A stretch of DNA of 34,919 bases, from contig JAYZBD010000004.1 in NCBI GenBank assembly GCA_036339395.1, positions 1 through 34,919 on the forward strand. Direction: 5' to 3'. The notes under the pieces were generated by a model. That model ran no database searches. It saw nothing but the letters and a program-made list of their open reading frames with translations, and had not been told where the DNA came from. Shown here in pieces: positions 24,782 through 32,913 of this stretch. Both the position numbers and the translations under genes were made by a program. The stretch's first letter is position 1. Each line of letters begins with the position of its first letter. Origin of the DNA: SP202 sp036339395 (GTDB taxonomy: Bacteria > Planctomycetota > Phycisphaerae > Phycisphaerales > SM1A02).

Positions 24782-27700
24782 TCATGCCATGCCCTGCGAT
24801 GAGTGACCAGCGGCAGCCTGGTCCCTCAAGCCGGTCGCTGGAGGTCGAGATCGACCGTTCCAGCAATGGAATGCAAACCTCTTGATGTCATCGAGGATGA
24901 CGATCAGGCATGGCATCAGGAGCAGGATCAGTACGGTGGCACTCATGAGCCCGAAGGAGATGGCGATGGCCATGGGAATGAGGAACCGGGCCTGGAAGGA
25001 CTCCTCGAGCATCAGTGGAGTCAGTCCAAGCACGGTCGTGATCGTCGTGAGAAAGATCGGCCGGAGCCGCTCTGAACCGGCGGAGAGCAGGGCCTTTCTC
25101 AGTGGCACTCCCCGTTCCAACTCCTCCTGGTAGTAGTGAACGAAGATCAGCGAGTCATTCACAACGATGCCGCTCAATGCGACGAATCCAATGATGCTCA
25201 GGAATGTCAGGGTGAAACCAAGAAGAACATGCCCCCAGATGACACCGATGATGGCGAATGGAATCCCCAGCAGGACGGTGAATGGAAGCGTGTAACTTCG
25301 AAAGAGCCAGGCAAGAATCGCGTAGATCATGCAGATCGCGGCCAGGTACCCCATCGGCAGGGAAGCGAAGGCACGAGCCTGGCTCTGCTGCCGCCCACCG
25401 AACTTGATGTCCAGTTCTGGATAATTCGATTTCCACTCGGCAACAGGCAGGGATGCCATCACGAGTTCGGGGCTCAATCCCTCGGCAGTCTCCGCCGTAA
25501 CTGACATCGACCTGGATCGATTTCGTCTCCGGATTCCGGCATATCCATCCCCGTCATTGATGGATGCAATTTCAGCAAGTGGAACAGAGCGTCCATCGGG
25601 CGCAATGACCCACATTGATTCGATCGCATCCAGCGAACCACTGCTTACACCTGCAGCGCTGACACGAACATCAATGTCCTCACCTTCGTCAGCGAAGACA
25701 TGAGCTTCTCGACCGAACACGGCTGTTCGAACCTGCTGGGCAACATCGGCAACAGTAAATCCGATGGCGGCTCCGGAAGGCTTCAGGGTGATCTGCAACT
25801 CCCGCTGACCGTCAAAGAGATCATCGCTGATGTCATGCACGCCGGTGAACCGGGAGAGGTCGGTCTTCATCTGCTCGGCCATCTCCAGCATCCGGCCCAT
25901 GTCATCACCCGTGATGAAGATCGTGATGTCCTTCCCCCCCGGGCCACCTGAAAGCTCTTCCACCGAGAAACTCTGGACCCCGTGCATCTGGCCCTTGAGC
26001 ATGTCCCGGAGGCTCGTCATGACTGCCGCAGCATTGCGTTCACGCTGCTCGGCTGGCTGCAATTCAAGGAAGAACTGCGCAACGTTCGTCGAGTAGTTCG
26101 AGCCCATCCTGGAATCCATGCTCATGGATGCACCCACGATGGAGTTCACGGTACGCACCTCTTCGAGTGAAACAGCGGTGTTCTCCACGAGTTGAGCCAT
26201 GGCACGCGTCTGCTCGATGGGAGTCCCGACAGGCAGCTCGAACTTGATCATGACGCTTTCGGCATCATCGCTGGGGAGAAAGGTGTAGGGAAGCCGCCCA
26301 CCGGCAAGCATTCCCAATGAGAACACCAGGACGGAACACGACACGGTCAAGGTCAGGTACCGATGACGGATCAGGAGGCCCAGCAGCCTGCGATACGCCG
26401 GCACGATTCGATTGAAGATGAAGCGATCCCTCCCCTGCTCGTACCGACGGAAGAGACCAGGAATACCACCCGGCACCTTGCGGCCACGTCGCTTGAGGCT
26501 GTGTCCCATGTGGCCCGGCAGCATGAGAAGGCACTCGACCAGGCTCATGAACAGTGCAAGGGCAATGACTATCGGCAGCGCACCCATCAGGTCACCGATG
26601 GTTCCCTTGATGAACGTCAGCGGAAGGAAGGCCACGATGCTCGTCAACACGGTTGCTACGACCGGCCACTGCACGCGATTCGCCCCACGCTCCGCTGCTT
26701 CAAGAGGATCCATCCCCTTGTCGTGCGATGCCTGGATGCTCTCACACACCACGATGGCGTCATCGACAAGGAGCCCGATGACGACGATCAGGCCGAACAT
26801 CGTCAGGAGATTCAAGGTCGTATCCGTCCAACTCATCAGGATCAATGTTCCTGAAAAGGCGATGATCAGGCCCATCCCTACCCAGAATGCTGCCCGCCAG
26901 TTCAGGAAGACGAGCAAGGTCAGGAAGACGAGGATCGCCCCGTAGACCGCATTCGCTGCCAGGAGGTTCAAGCGACCTTCGACAAAGCGGGCCAGGTCGG
27001 TGAAGGTCGTCATCTGCACTCCAAGCGGCAGTGCAGCCACCGAGGTGGAACCGAGTTCCCATGCCTGCTTCACCCCGGGGTTCATGAGAATATCTGCCGT
27101 CGACATCGTCAGCGGCTCGTTGTTTCGCCCATCGACATAGGAACGAACCATCCGGGCCATCTTGACGATGTCCTGCTGTCCGATACGAGTCGCCGTCAGG
27201 CTCACCGATGGTGCGCCATTGAACCGGACGTGTACGGGTATGTCCCTGAAGGTACGTTGGACCGTTGCAATGTCCCCCAGCCGGAGGATGTCACCCCCCT
27301 GCCTGGCATCAACAACGATCTCGCGTATGGCCTGGGGATCTTCGACGACACCGAGCGTTCGGATCCCGATCGTTCCTCCGGAGTTGCGTACCGAACCGCC
27401 TGGTATCTCGCTCATCCACCGGGAAACCGCATCAGCGATAAAAGGCAATGAGACACCATGGCGAACCATGGCATCGGGGTCGACCTCGATGCGCAATTCG
27501 GATTGCCGTGTACTGCCGAGGCTCAACTGCCCCATGCCCGGAAGCGATCTGAGGTCTTCGCGTACCTGCAGTGCCGTTCGTTTCAATGTCCCCTCATCCA
27601 CGTCCCCGAAGATCTCGACCATGATGACCGGCATCTGGTTTTCGAGCTTGGTGACATGCAGCTCATCAGCGTCTTCGGGCAGATCCTGCAGGGAGTCGAT

Positions 27701-28036
27701 GGCACGTTCGACTTCAGAGACAGCCACATCGATGTCAGTGACTTCCTCCCTGAAGGTGACGGTGATGCTCCCCCCACCTTCCATGAGGTTCGTGCGGATC
27801 TCGTCGACTTCCTTCAACTCGGCAAGGGCATCCTCGACCTTGATGGCCAGCCCATCCTCGACCTCCTCGGGAGACGCTCCCGGGTATGGAAGCGAAACAG
27901 TCGCCATGTCTGGCTGGGTCTCGGGGAAGAACTCCCGCCTGAGCGTAATGGCAGACCAGGTGCCGAACAGGAGCACCGCCACCATGACCAGGTTGATGGG
28001 TACGGGATTCCTGACGCTGAAACGGGGCAGGTTCAC
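24782..28036 (-). CDS. RND-family efflux transporter permease (AcrB-like)
   Basis: A 1084-residue inner-membrane pump subunit that uses proton flow to drive export. The layout is typical: first helix (VPINLVMVAVLLFGTWSAITLRREFFPE), first porter region, the TM2-TM6 block with GLLVDDAIVVCESIQ carrying the paired proton-relay Asp residues, a second porter region, then TM8-12. In TM10 the Lys of AcrB is replaced (ALSGIVVNDSLIFVHYY), a form seen in a known RND subgroup, so this is probably not a defect. The GTG start overlaps the membrane-fusion stop as GTGA. The exported substrate cannot be told. No TolC-like outer-membrane gene is adjacent. Confidence 0.93.
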   Translation of the reverse strand: MNLPRFSVRNPVPINLVMVAVLLFGTWSAITLRREFFPETQPDMATVSLPYPGASPEEVEDGLAIKVEDALAELKEVDEIRTNLMEGGGSITVTFREEVTDIDVAVSEVERAIDSLQDLPEDADELHVTKLENQMPVIMVEIFGDVDEGTLKRTALQVREDLRSLPGMGQLSLGSTRQSELRIEVDPDAMVRHGVSLPFIADAVSRWMSEIPGGSVRNSGGTIGIRTLGVVEDPQAIREIVVDARQGGDILRLGDIATVQRTFRDIPVHVRFNGAPSVSLTATRIGQQDIVKMARMVRSYVDGRNNEPLTMSTADILMNPGVKQAWELGSTSVAALPLGVQMTTFTDLARFVEGRLNLLAANAVYGAILVFLTLLVFLNWRAAFWVGMGLIIAFSGTLILMSWTDTTLNLLTMFGLIVVIGLLVDDAIVVCESIQASHDKGMDPLEAAERGANRVQWPVVATVLTSIVAFLPLTFIKGTIGDLMGALPIVIALALFMSLVECLLMLPGHMGHSLKRRGRKVPGGIPGLFRRYEQGRDRFIFNRIVPAYRRLLGLLIRHRYLTLTVSCSVLVFSLGMLAGGRLPYTFLPSDDAESVMIKFELPVGTPIEQTRAMAQLVENTAVSLEEVRTVNSIVGASMSMDSRMGSNYSTNVAQFFLELQPAEQRERNAAAVMTSLRDMLKGQMHGVQSFSVEELSGGPGGKDITIFITGDDMGRMLEMAEQMKTDLSRFTGVHDISDDLFDGQRELQITLKPSGAAIGFTVADVAQQVRTAVFGREAHVFADEGEDIDVRVSAAGVSSGSLDAIESMWVIAPDGRSVPLAEIASINDGDGYAGIRRRNRSRSMSVTAETAEGLSPELVMASLPVAEWKSNYPELDIKFGGRQQSQARAFASLPMGYLAAICMIYAILAWLFRSYTLPFTVLLGIPFAIIGVIWGHVLLGFTLTFLSIIGFVALSGIVVNDSLIFVHYYQEELERGVPLRKALLSAGSERLRPIFLTTITTVLGLTPLMLEESFQARFLIPMAIAISFGLMSATVLILLLMPCLIVILDDIKRFAFHCWNGRSRPPATGLRDQAAAGHSSQGMA

Positions 28037-29379
28037 TGGACCTGTTCCTCTTCGTCAAGAGCACGGCGAGCAGCCGCCATGGCATCTGCAGCGGAAATCT
28101 CCCTCACCGGGAGCCCGTCGAAGAGTGCCCGCGTCGGGTTCAGGATGACCGAGTCTCCCTCCTGGAGTGGCGTCTCAAGAACGATCCAATCACTGTCGGG
28201 AAGGCCGAACTGGTCGAAGGAACCCGTAACGAAGTGAGCTACATCGACGGGTCGACTGACGACCTGTCCCTCCTCGACGAGCAGCAGGCGGTCATTCTTC
28301 ACGGCACGGCGAGGGACGATCCAGCGACTCTGCTCCAAAGCCCCGGTGACTTCACCGCGTACGAAGAGTCCTGGTGCGAGGTAGGGCGCCTCCGCCCCCC
28401 CCTGCTCGTACTCGATGTACGCGGCAATCGTGCGGGTTTCAGGATCATCTTCCGGCGAGATGCGGGCAAGTCGGCCATTCCAGGTACTGCTCGACTGACC
28501 AGTTGCATGAATTTCGACACTGTCACCGATGGACAGGTGGGAACGCGCAGATGATGGAAGACGAAGTGGAATCTCGATGCGGGATGGATCAACCACACGC
28601 GCAATACGCATCCCTGCAGAAATACGTTCGCCTTCGGTCACATCGATGGTCTCGATGAAACCCGTGTTCGGACTCGTAATCCGGCAACGCTCGATCCTCT
28701 GCTTTGCCAGTCGCAGGTTCGCCTCCTGTGATCGCTGGGTTGAAAGCAGTCTCGTACGCTGGGTCTTGAGCATGTCGGCTTCCTGCCTGACATTGACCAG
28801 GGATGTCTGCTTCGCAAGCAACTGCTGCGTGAGTTGATCGACCTCGCGCTGGTGGGCTGCTTCACGTTCAAAGAGTTCCTTGATTCGTTCAATATCCGCT
28901 GCAGCAAGATCCACTTCCTGCACGACCAGCAGCACTCGCTGGTCAGCTGCTTCCTGCTCGACTCCCAGGGATGCCAGTTGGGCCTCGATATCGACGATGC
29001 CCTGCTGCGCAATCATCTCCTCCTCGCGAAAGTCGGCATCATCCAGCAGGACGAGGACCTGGCCTTCAACGACGGGGCTGCCCGGCCTGGATGCAAGAGG
29101 GACCTCGATGACGGTACTCGTCACGCGGGAGGGCACATCCGCGTGATTGATTGCATCGGCAATCCCATATCCGGTGAAGTGACGGCGAACGTCCGATGAG
29201 CTTGCCTGGACCGTGATCACCGACCTGGCTGGTCCCGCCGAAGGGTCCACTTCGGCCCGTGGTGCAGTCATCGTCATCCAGTAGAGGCTGTAGGAGGCCA
29301 GGGAAATGGTAATGACACCCACCAGGAACCGGCTGGTCCATTTCAGGGCGACATTCGTTCTCGGATTCGACTCGTGCAT
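28033..29379 (-). CDS. RND efflux membrane-fusion (periplasmic adaptor) protein
   Basis: This HlyD/AcrA-like adaptor links the pump to the outer membrane. From ATG 29379 it has 448 residues: one membrane anchor (about 15-32, FLVGVITISLASYSLYWM), a lipoyl half-motif (VPSRVTSTVIEVPLASRPGSPVVEGQVLVLLDD), a long coiled-coil hairpin (EEEMIAQQGIVDIEAQLASL to LRLAKQRIE), the second lipoyl half (ITSPNTGFIETIDVTEGERI) and a beta-barrel. The start has GGGAAC upstream; an open extension to 29451 crosses the promoter and is rejected. It is translated together with the RND permease. Confidence 0.9.
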   Translation of the reverse strand: MHESNPRTNVALKWTSRFLVGVITISLASYSLYWMTMTAPRAEVDPSAGPARSVITVQASSSDVRRHFTGYGIADAINHADVPSRVTSTVIEVPLASRPGSPVVEGQVLVLLDDADFREEEMIAQQGIVDIEAQLASLGVEQEAADQRVLLVVQEVDLAAADIERIKELFEREAAHQREVDQLTQQLLAKQTSLVNVRQEADMLKTQRTRLLSTQRSQEANLRLAKQRIERCRITSPNTGFIETIDVTEGERISAGMRIARVVDPSRIEIPLRLPSSARSHLSIGDSVEIHATGQSSSTWNGRLARISPEDDPETRTIAAYIEYEQGGAEAPYLAPGLFVRGEVTGALEQSRWIVPRRAVKNDRLLLVEEGQVVSRPVDVAHFVTGSFDQFGLPDSDWIVLETPLQEGDSVILNPTRALFDGLPVREISAADAMAAARRALDEEEQVQ

Positions 29380-29404
29380 GTGTCTTGTTCCCGGCAGAAC
29401 ACCT

Positions 29405-29433
29405 ATTCTAGCCCCTGAAGATCGGATGATCAG
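29405..29433 (-). promoter_or_regulatory. Candidate promoter of the efflux-pump operon
   Basis: On the minus strand CTGATC (29428-29433) and TAGAAT (29405-29410, 5 of 6 to consensus) are separated by 17 bases and lie 26 bases before the adaptor ATG. The -35 part sits inside the left half of the neighbouring inverted repeat, so a bound repressor would block polymerase. Confidence 0.45.
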
Positions 29434-29449
29434 GCTGGTATTGATCATC
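29425..29449. repeat. Operator-like inverted repeat between MFP and gatC
   Basis: GATGATCA (29425-29432) and TGATCATC (29442-29449) are perfect reverse complements separated by 9 bases. Each arm contains the palindrome TGATCA, with centres 15 bp apart. The site is in the 110-bp divergent gap. This size and symmetry are typical of dimeric repressor operators; no regulator gene is next to it. Confidence 0.45.
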
Positions 29450-29489
29450 ATTGCATTTCAATCCCCACTTTGAGTACCCTGCCGGGCCC

Positions 29490-29810
29490 ATGGCACACGA
29501 ATCAGAGCACACGATTTCGATTGACGAAGCCAGGCATGTCGCCGACCTGGCTCGGCTCCAGATGACCGAGGAGCAGATCGAGTCCTGCCGAGGTGATCTC
29601 GAATCCATCCTGGGACATATCGAGACCATCAATGCGATCAACGTCGAGGGCATCGAACCACTTGCAGCGGCAATCGAGATGACCAACAGGCTCTCCCCTG
29701 ACGAGGTCCACGAGTCCCTGCCGGTCGAGGAGGTGCTCGCCAATGCACCCGCACTTGAGGACCGGTACATCGCCGTCCCGAAGGTGCTCGACGAGGATGG
29801 GAACAATTGA
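29490..29810 (+). CDS. gatC: Asp/Glu-tRNA amidotransferase subunit C
   Basis: GatC stabilises GatA and bridges it to GatB in the enzyme that converts mischarged Glu-tRNA(Gln) or Asp-tRNA(Asn). The 106-residue protein has the family opening ISIDEARHVADLARLQMTEEQIE, then LESILGHIETINAINVEGIEPL and the closing ALEDRYIAVPKVL. The ATG at 29490 is chosen; a TTG at 29451 would start within the intergenic region. gatA follows after 3 bp. gatB is not in the window. Confidence 0.95.
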   Translation: MAHESEHTISIDEARHVADLARLQMTEEQIESCRGDLESILGHIETINAINVEGIEPLAAAIEMTNRLSPDEVHESLPVEEVLANAPALEDRYIAVPKVLDEDGNN

Positions 29811-29813
29811 CCA

Positions 29814-31304
29814 ATGAGCAATGATGGTGGCATCCTGCAGTTGTCCGAGCAGGTTCGCAGTGGCCAGGCCACTGCCGAGTCGGTCCTCGACTCCTGCCTT
29901 GAACGCATCGATTGCTACGACCCGGTCCTTGGTTGTTTCCAGGACACCTTTGCCGACGTGGCCCGGGAACGAGCTCGCGAGGTTGACCGACTCGTCAATG
30001 ATGGAAAGGACCCAGGTCTACTTGCCGGGGTTCCCGTTGCAGTCAAGGACACCATCGTCTCTCGAAACGAGATCACGACATGCGGCTCACGTATCCTCGA
30101 GAACTTCGTGAGCCCGTACGACGCCACGGTCTACACTCGCCTGCTTGCTGCAGGCGCCGTTCCATTCGGCAAGACCCGGTGCGACGAATTCGCAATGGGG
30201 TCCTCGACGGAGCACTGTGCCTTCGGTCCTGTCCGGAATCCATGGGATACGTCCCGTGTTCCAGGGGGTTCCTCGGGGGGCAGTGCAGCAGCCGTTGCCG
30301 CCGGGTTCTGTCCCGCTGCCCTTGGAAGCGATACGGGCGGATCGATCCGCCAGCCGGCGGCCCTCTGTGGTGTCGTGGGCATCAAGCCGACCTATGGCCG
30401 CGTCTCCAGGTACGGGCTGGTGGGCTTCGGCCCGAGCCTCGACCAGGTCGGCCCCTTTGCACGATCGGTCGAAGACGCAGCAGCCATCCTCCAGGTCATT
30501 GCAGGAGAGGATGTGCATGACTCGACGACCATTGATACACCTGTTCCCGACCTTCTTGGCGAACTTCATACGCCTCTTGAGAAACTACGCGTCGGCGTTC
30601 CCTCCGAGTATCTCGTCGAGGGGAATGATCCAGCGGTCAACGAGCGGGTCCATGCCGCCATGGATGTCTACCGGTCACTGGGCGCGGAGATCGTCGATGT
30701 CCAGTTGCCCCTGACCGACGTCGGCATCGCCACCTACTACGTCATCGGTCCTGCGGAGGCCTCGAGCAACCTCGCCCGGTACGACGGGATCCGCTACGGA
30801 CGACGCGCGACTCTTGAACCTGGAGAGGTTCTCTTCGACCTCTACGCCCGAAGCCGTTCCGAGGGCTTCGGGGACGAGGTCAAGCGACGCATCATGCTGG
30901 GGACCTATGTACTGAGCGCCGGCTATTACGACGCGTACTACAAGCGCGCACTGCAGGTACGTCGACTGATCCGCGATGAGTTCAACTCGGTTTTCGAGCA
31001 ATGCGACGTCCTGCTTGGCCCGACGACAAACGGGCCTGCATTTGCACTTGGTTCCAAGAACGACCCGCTCTCCATGTACCTCTGTGACCGCTACACCGTC
31101 AATGCGAACATCGCCGGGATCTGTGGCATCTCTCTACCAGCTGGAACCATGGACGTCGATGGTCATGAACTCCCCATCGGCATCCAGTTGCAGGCGCCGG
31201 CCCTGTGTGAACCCACGCTGCTGCGAGCGGCACGGATGTTCGAAGCCGCAGCAGGACACGAAGATCACCTGCCCGACCTGGAGAAGACGGTGGCAGCATC
31301 ATGA
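29814..31304 (+). CDS. gatA: Asp/Glu-tRNA amidotransferase subunit A
   Basis: GatA is the glutaminase of the GatCAB complex, releasing ammonia for transamidation of tRNA. The 496-residue amidase-signature protein has the catalytic triad K78 (VPVAVKDT), S153 (VPGGSSGGSA) and S177 (GSDTGGSIRQ), equal in position to known GatA. DEFAMGSSTE and GIKPTYGRVSRYGLVGFGPSLDQ are further family marks. It is in one operon with gatC, and its stop overlaps the start of the ROK gene by 4 bp. Confidence 0.97.
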   Translation: MSNDGGILQLSEQVRSGQATAESVLDSCLERIDCYDPVLGCFQDTFADVARERAREVDRLVNDGKDPGLLAGVPVAVKDTIVSRNEITTCGSRILENFVSPYDATVYTRLLAAGAVPFGKTRCDEFAMGSSTEHCAFGPVRNPWDTSRVPGGSSGGSAAAVAAGFCPAALGSDTGGSIRQPAALCGVVGIKPTYGRVSRYGLVGFGPSLDQVGPFARSVEDAAAILQVIAGEDVHDSTTIDTPVPDLLGELHTPLEKLRVGVPSEYLVEGNDPAVNERVHAAMDVYRSLGAEIVDVQLPLTDVGIATYYVIGPAEASSNLARYDGIRYGRRATLEPGEVLFDLYARSRSEGFGDEVKRRIMLGTYVLSAGYYDAYYKRALQVRRLIRDEFNSVFEQCDVLLGPTTNGPAFALGSKNDPLSMYLCDRYTVNANIAGICGISLPAGTMDVDGHELPIGIQLQAPALCEPTLLRAARMFEAAAGHEDHLPDLEKTVAAS

Positions 31305-32251
31305 GTGGGCCCGTCATCGGCATCGACCTGGGAGGAACCAACACGCTCGCGTGCGTGATGGATGCAACGGGGGAACTGGTTGCACGTACGCACAGGGAAA
31401 CCGAAGCTCAGCGCGGACCTGATGCCGTCATGGATACCATCGCCGAGGCATCGCGAACCGTGTGCGAGGAGGCGTGTGTCGACCTGGAATCGATCACCGC
31501 CATGGGAGTCGCCGTCTGCGGAGCCGTTGATCACGAGGCCGGCATCGTCCTGAAGACGGGAGCACTCGACTGGACGGACATCCCACTGTCCGAGGGACTT
31601 CACCAGCGACTGGGCCGACCTGTCGTGCTTGAGAATGATGTGAATGCAGCCGCCTGGGGCGAGTACCGACATGGAGCCGGCCAGGGCGCCACGGGAATGC
31701 TCGCCGCCTGGGTTGGAACCGGAATCGGCGGCGGCATCGTGCTTGATGGCCGCCTCTTCCACGGGCCGCGTGGAACTGCCGGTGAACTTGGGCAGACCAT
31801 GGCCGATACGACCGGTGCCGAACCTCGCATTCTCGAGGCGATCGCCTCCAGGACCGGAATGCGCAACCTGGCTGCCCAGGGAGCAGGCGATCACCCCGGG
31901 TCATCCCTGCTTGAAGCAGTCGGTGGAGATGTTGATTCGATCGGAACCCATCACATTGCAGAAGCCTTCACGTCGGGCGATCCCCTGGCGATGGAGATTG
32001 CCTCCATTGCCGCCTCGGTACTTGGATCAGCCCTGGCCAACTGCGTCACACTCCTCTCGCTCGACACCATCGTCGTCGGGGGTGGCATGACCGAGGAACT
32101 CGGTGAACCATGGCTTGACCTGGTACGTGCGAAGTTCAAGGAAGATGTCTTCCCACCGCAGGCCGGTGAATGGTGCAGCATCGTACGGACAGCACTGGAA
32201 GCGGATGCTGGACTGGTTGGAGCGGCAATGCTCGCATCCGACAAGACCTGA
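31301..32251 (+). CDS. ROK-family sugar kinase-like protein lacking the zinc motif
   Basis: A 316-residue ROK protein. ATP/sugar motifs are present: GIDLGGTNTLACVMD at the start, LENDVNAAAWGEYRHGAGQGATG with the catalytic Asp of END, and VGTGIGGGIVLDGRLFHG. ROK proteins include glucokinase, N-acetylglucosamine and N-acetylmannosamine kinases. The usual zinc signature (GH followed by CxCGxxGCxE) is missing; the region reads GELGQTMADTTGAEPRILEAIAS with no Cys. A DNA-binding domain is also absent, so it is an enzyme-type rather than repressor-type ROK. It is coupled to gatA by an ATGA overlap. The substrate is undetermined. Confidence 0.88.
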   Translation: MSGPVIGIDLGGTNTLACVMDATGELVARTHRETEAQRGPDAVMDTIAEASRTVCEEACVDLESITAMGVAVCGAVDHEAGIVLKTGALDWTDIPLSEGLHQRLGRPVVLENDVNAAAWGEYRHGAGQGATGMLAAWVGTGIGGGIVLDGRLFHGPRGTAGELGQTMADTTGAEPRILEAIASRTGMRNLAAQGAGDHPGSSLLEAVGGDVDSIGTHHIAEAFTSGDPLAMEIASIAASVLGSALANCVTLLSLDTIVVGGGMTEELGEPWLDLVRAKFKEDVFPPQAGEWCSIVRTALEADAGLVGAAMLASDKT

Positions 32252-32252
32252 A

Positions 32253-32277
32253 CCGATCTTGCTGATCAGTTGATCGG
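32253..32277. terminator. Inverted repeat at the ROK/lipoprotein junction
   Basis: CCGATC (32253-32258) and GATCGG (32272-32277) are reverse complements, with the 8-bp palindrome CTGATCAG in the loop. The repeat spans the 14-bp gap and the lipoprotein's stop codon. There is no T-tract on either strand, so a role as shared bidirectional terminator is only possible. Confidence 0.3.
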
Positions 32278-32814
32278 CGGAACTCGTTTCATGCGACCGT
32301 ACTTGGCAATCCAATTCATGAACGAAGCCTGCACCTTGGCAGCCCTTGACATGGAGCCTGGTTCATCCGGATAGGGTCCCACCCGCGCATCCGCCCACAC
32401 CCATGGAGCCTCATGGAGGCGCGTCACCTTCACGTTTGCGATCCAGCCTTCTATCGAGATCAATGTGTACACCTCGTGATCCTCGTCAACCTCTTCCATC
32501 CGAAGGACGGCAAGGCTGTTCTCCCCCGCAGCCTTGTCCATGGCCATGGAGTTGTCAGACCAGCGGATCCCGGTTGGAGGAAGCAGTTGAACCGGCTCTT
32601 CTCCTGGTGGTGTCGCCATGGCCGCTTCCCTGAGAATGGCCATCATCGAGTCTTCCTGGGCTGCCGAGAGTTCATGCGTCGAGGGGGGAGCCATCCTGAC
32701 ATTCGAGTTGCTGGAACCACATCCAGGCAGCATCCCGAGGGCCAGAACAATGCAGGGAATGCCTGCAAGGCCGATTTCATGGCTTCGAGGGTCGAACTTC
32801 ATGTCCCAGACCAT
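32266..32814 (-). CDS. Putative lipoprotein of unknown function
   Basis: This 182-residue protein has a hydrophobic N-terminal stretch (IPCIVLALGMLPGC) ending in an LPGC lipobox followed by GSSNSN, so it is probably lipid-anchored in the cell envelope. The mature part (VYTLISIEGWIANVKVTRLHEAPWVWADARVGPY) matches no family I know. The start at 32814 has AAGG about nine bases upstream; ATG 32802 is an equal alternative and closer to the lipobox. It is a single gene, convergent with the ROK gene and divergent from the 7TM-HD gene. Confidence 0.65.
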   Translation of the reverse strand: MVWDMKFDPRSHEIGLAGIPCIVLALGMLPGCGSSNSNVRMAPPSTHELSAAQEDSMMAILREAAMATPPGEEPVQLLPPTGIRWSDNSMAMDKAAGENSLAVLRMEEVDEDHEVYTLISIEGWIANVKVTRLHEAPWVWADARVGPYPDEPGSMSRAAKVQASFMNWIAKYGRMKRVPPIN

Positions 32815-32913
32815 ACCATGTCGCCTTGGGCACAGGGTCCAGTCATCTTGCCCTTGCAGGGCTGGAACGCCGATAGGAAAGTCTGCTGATCAGGATGCTC
32901 CCGGGAGAGTCCC

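Noticed and set aside
32850..32862. GCCCT-TGC-AGGGC hairpin before the 7TM-HD gene
   Set aside because: Five pairs only, no T-tract and 51 bp from the ATG; too weak to call a regulatory element.
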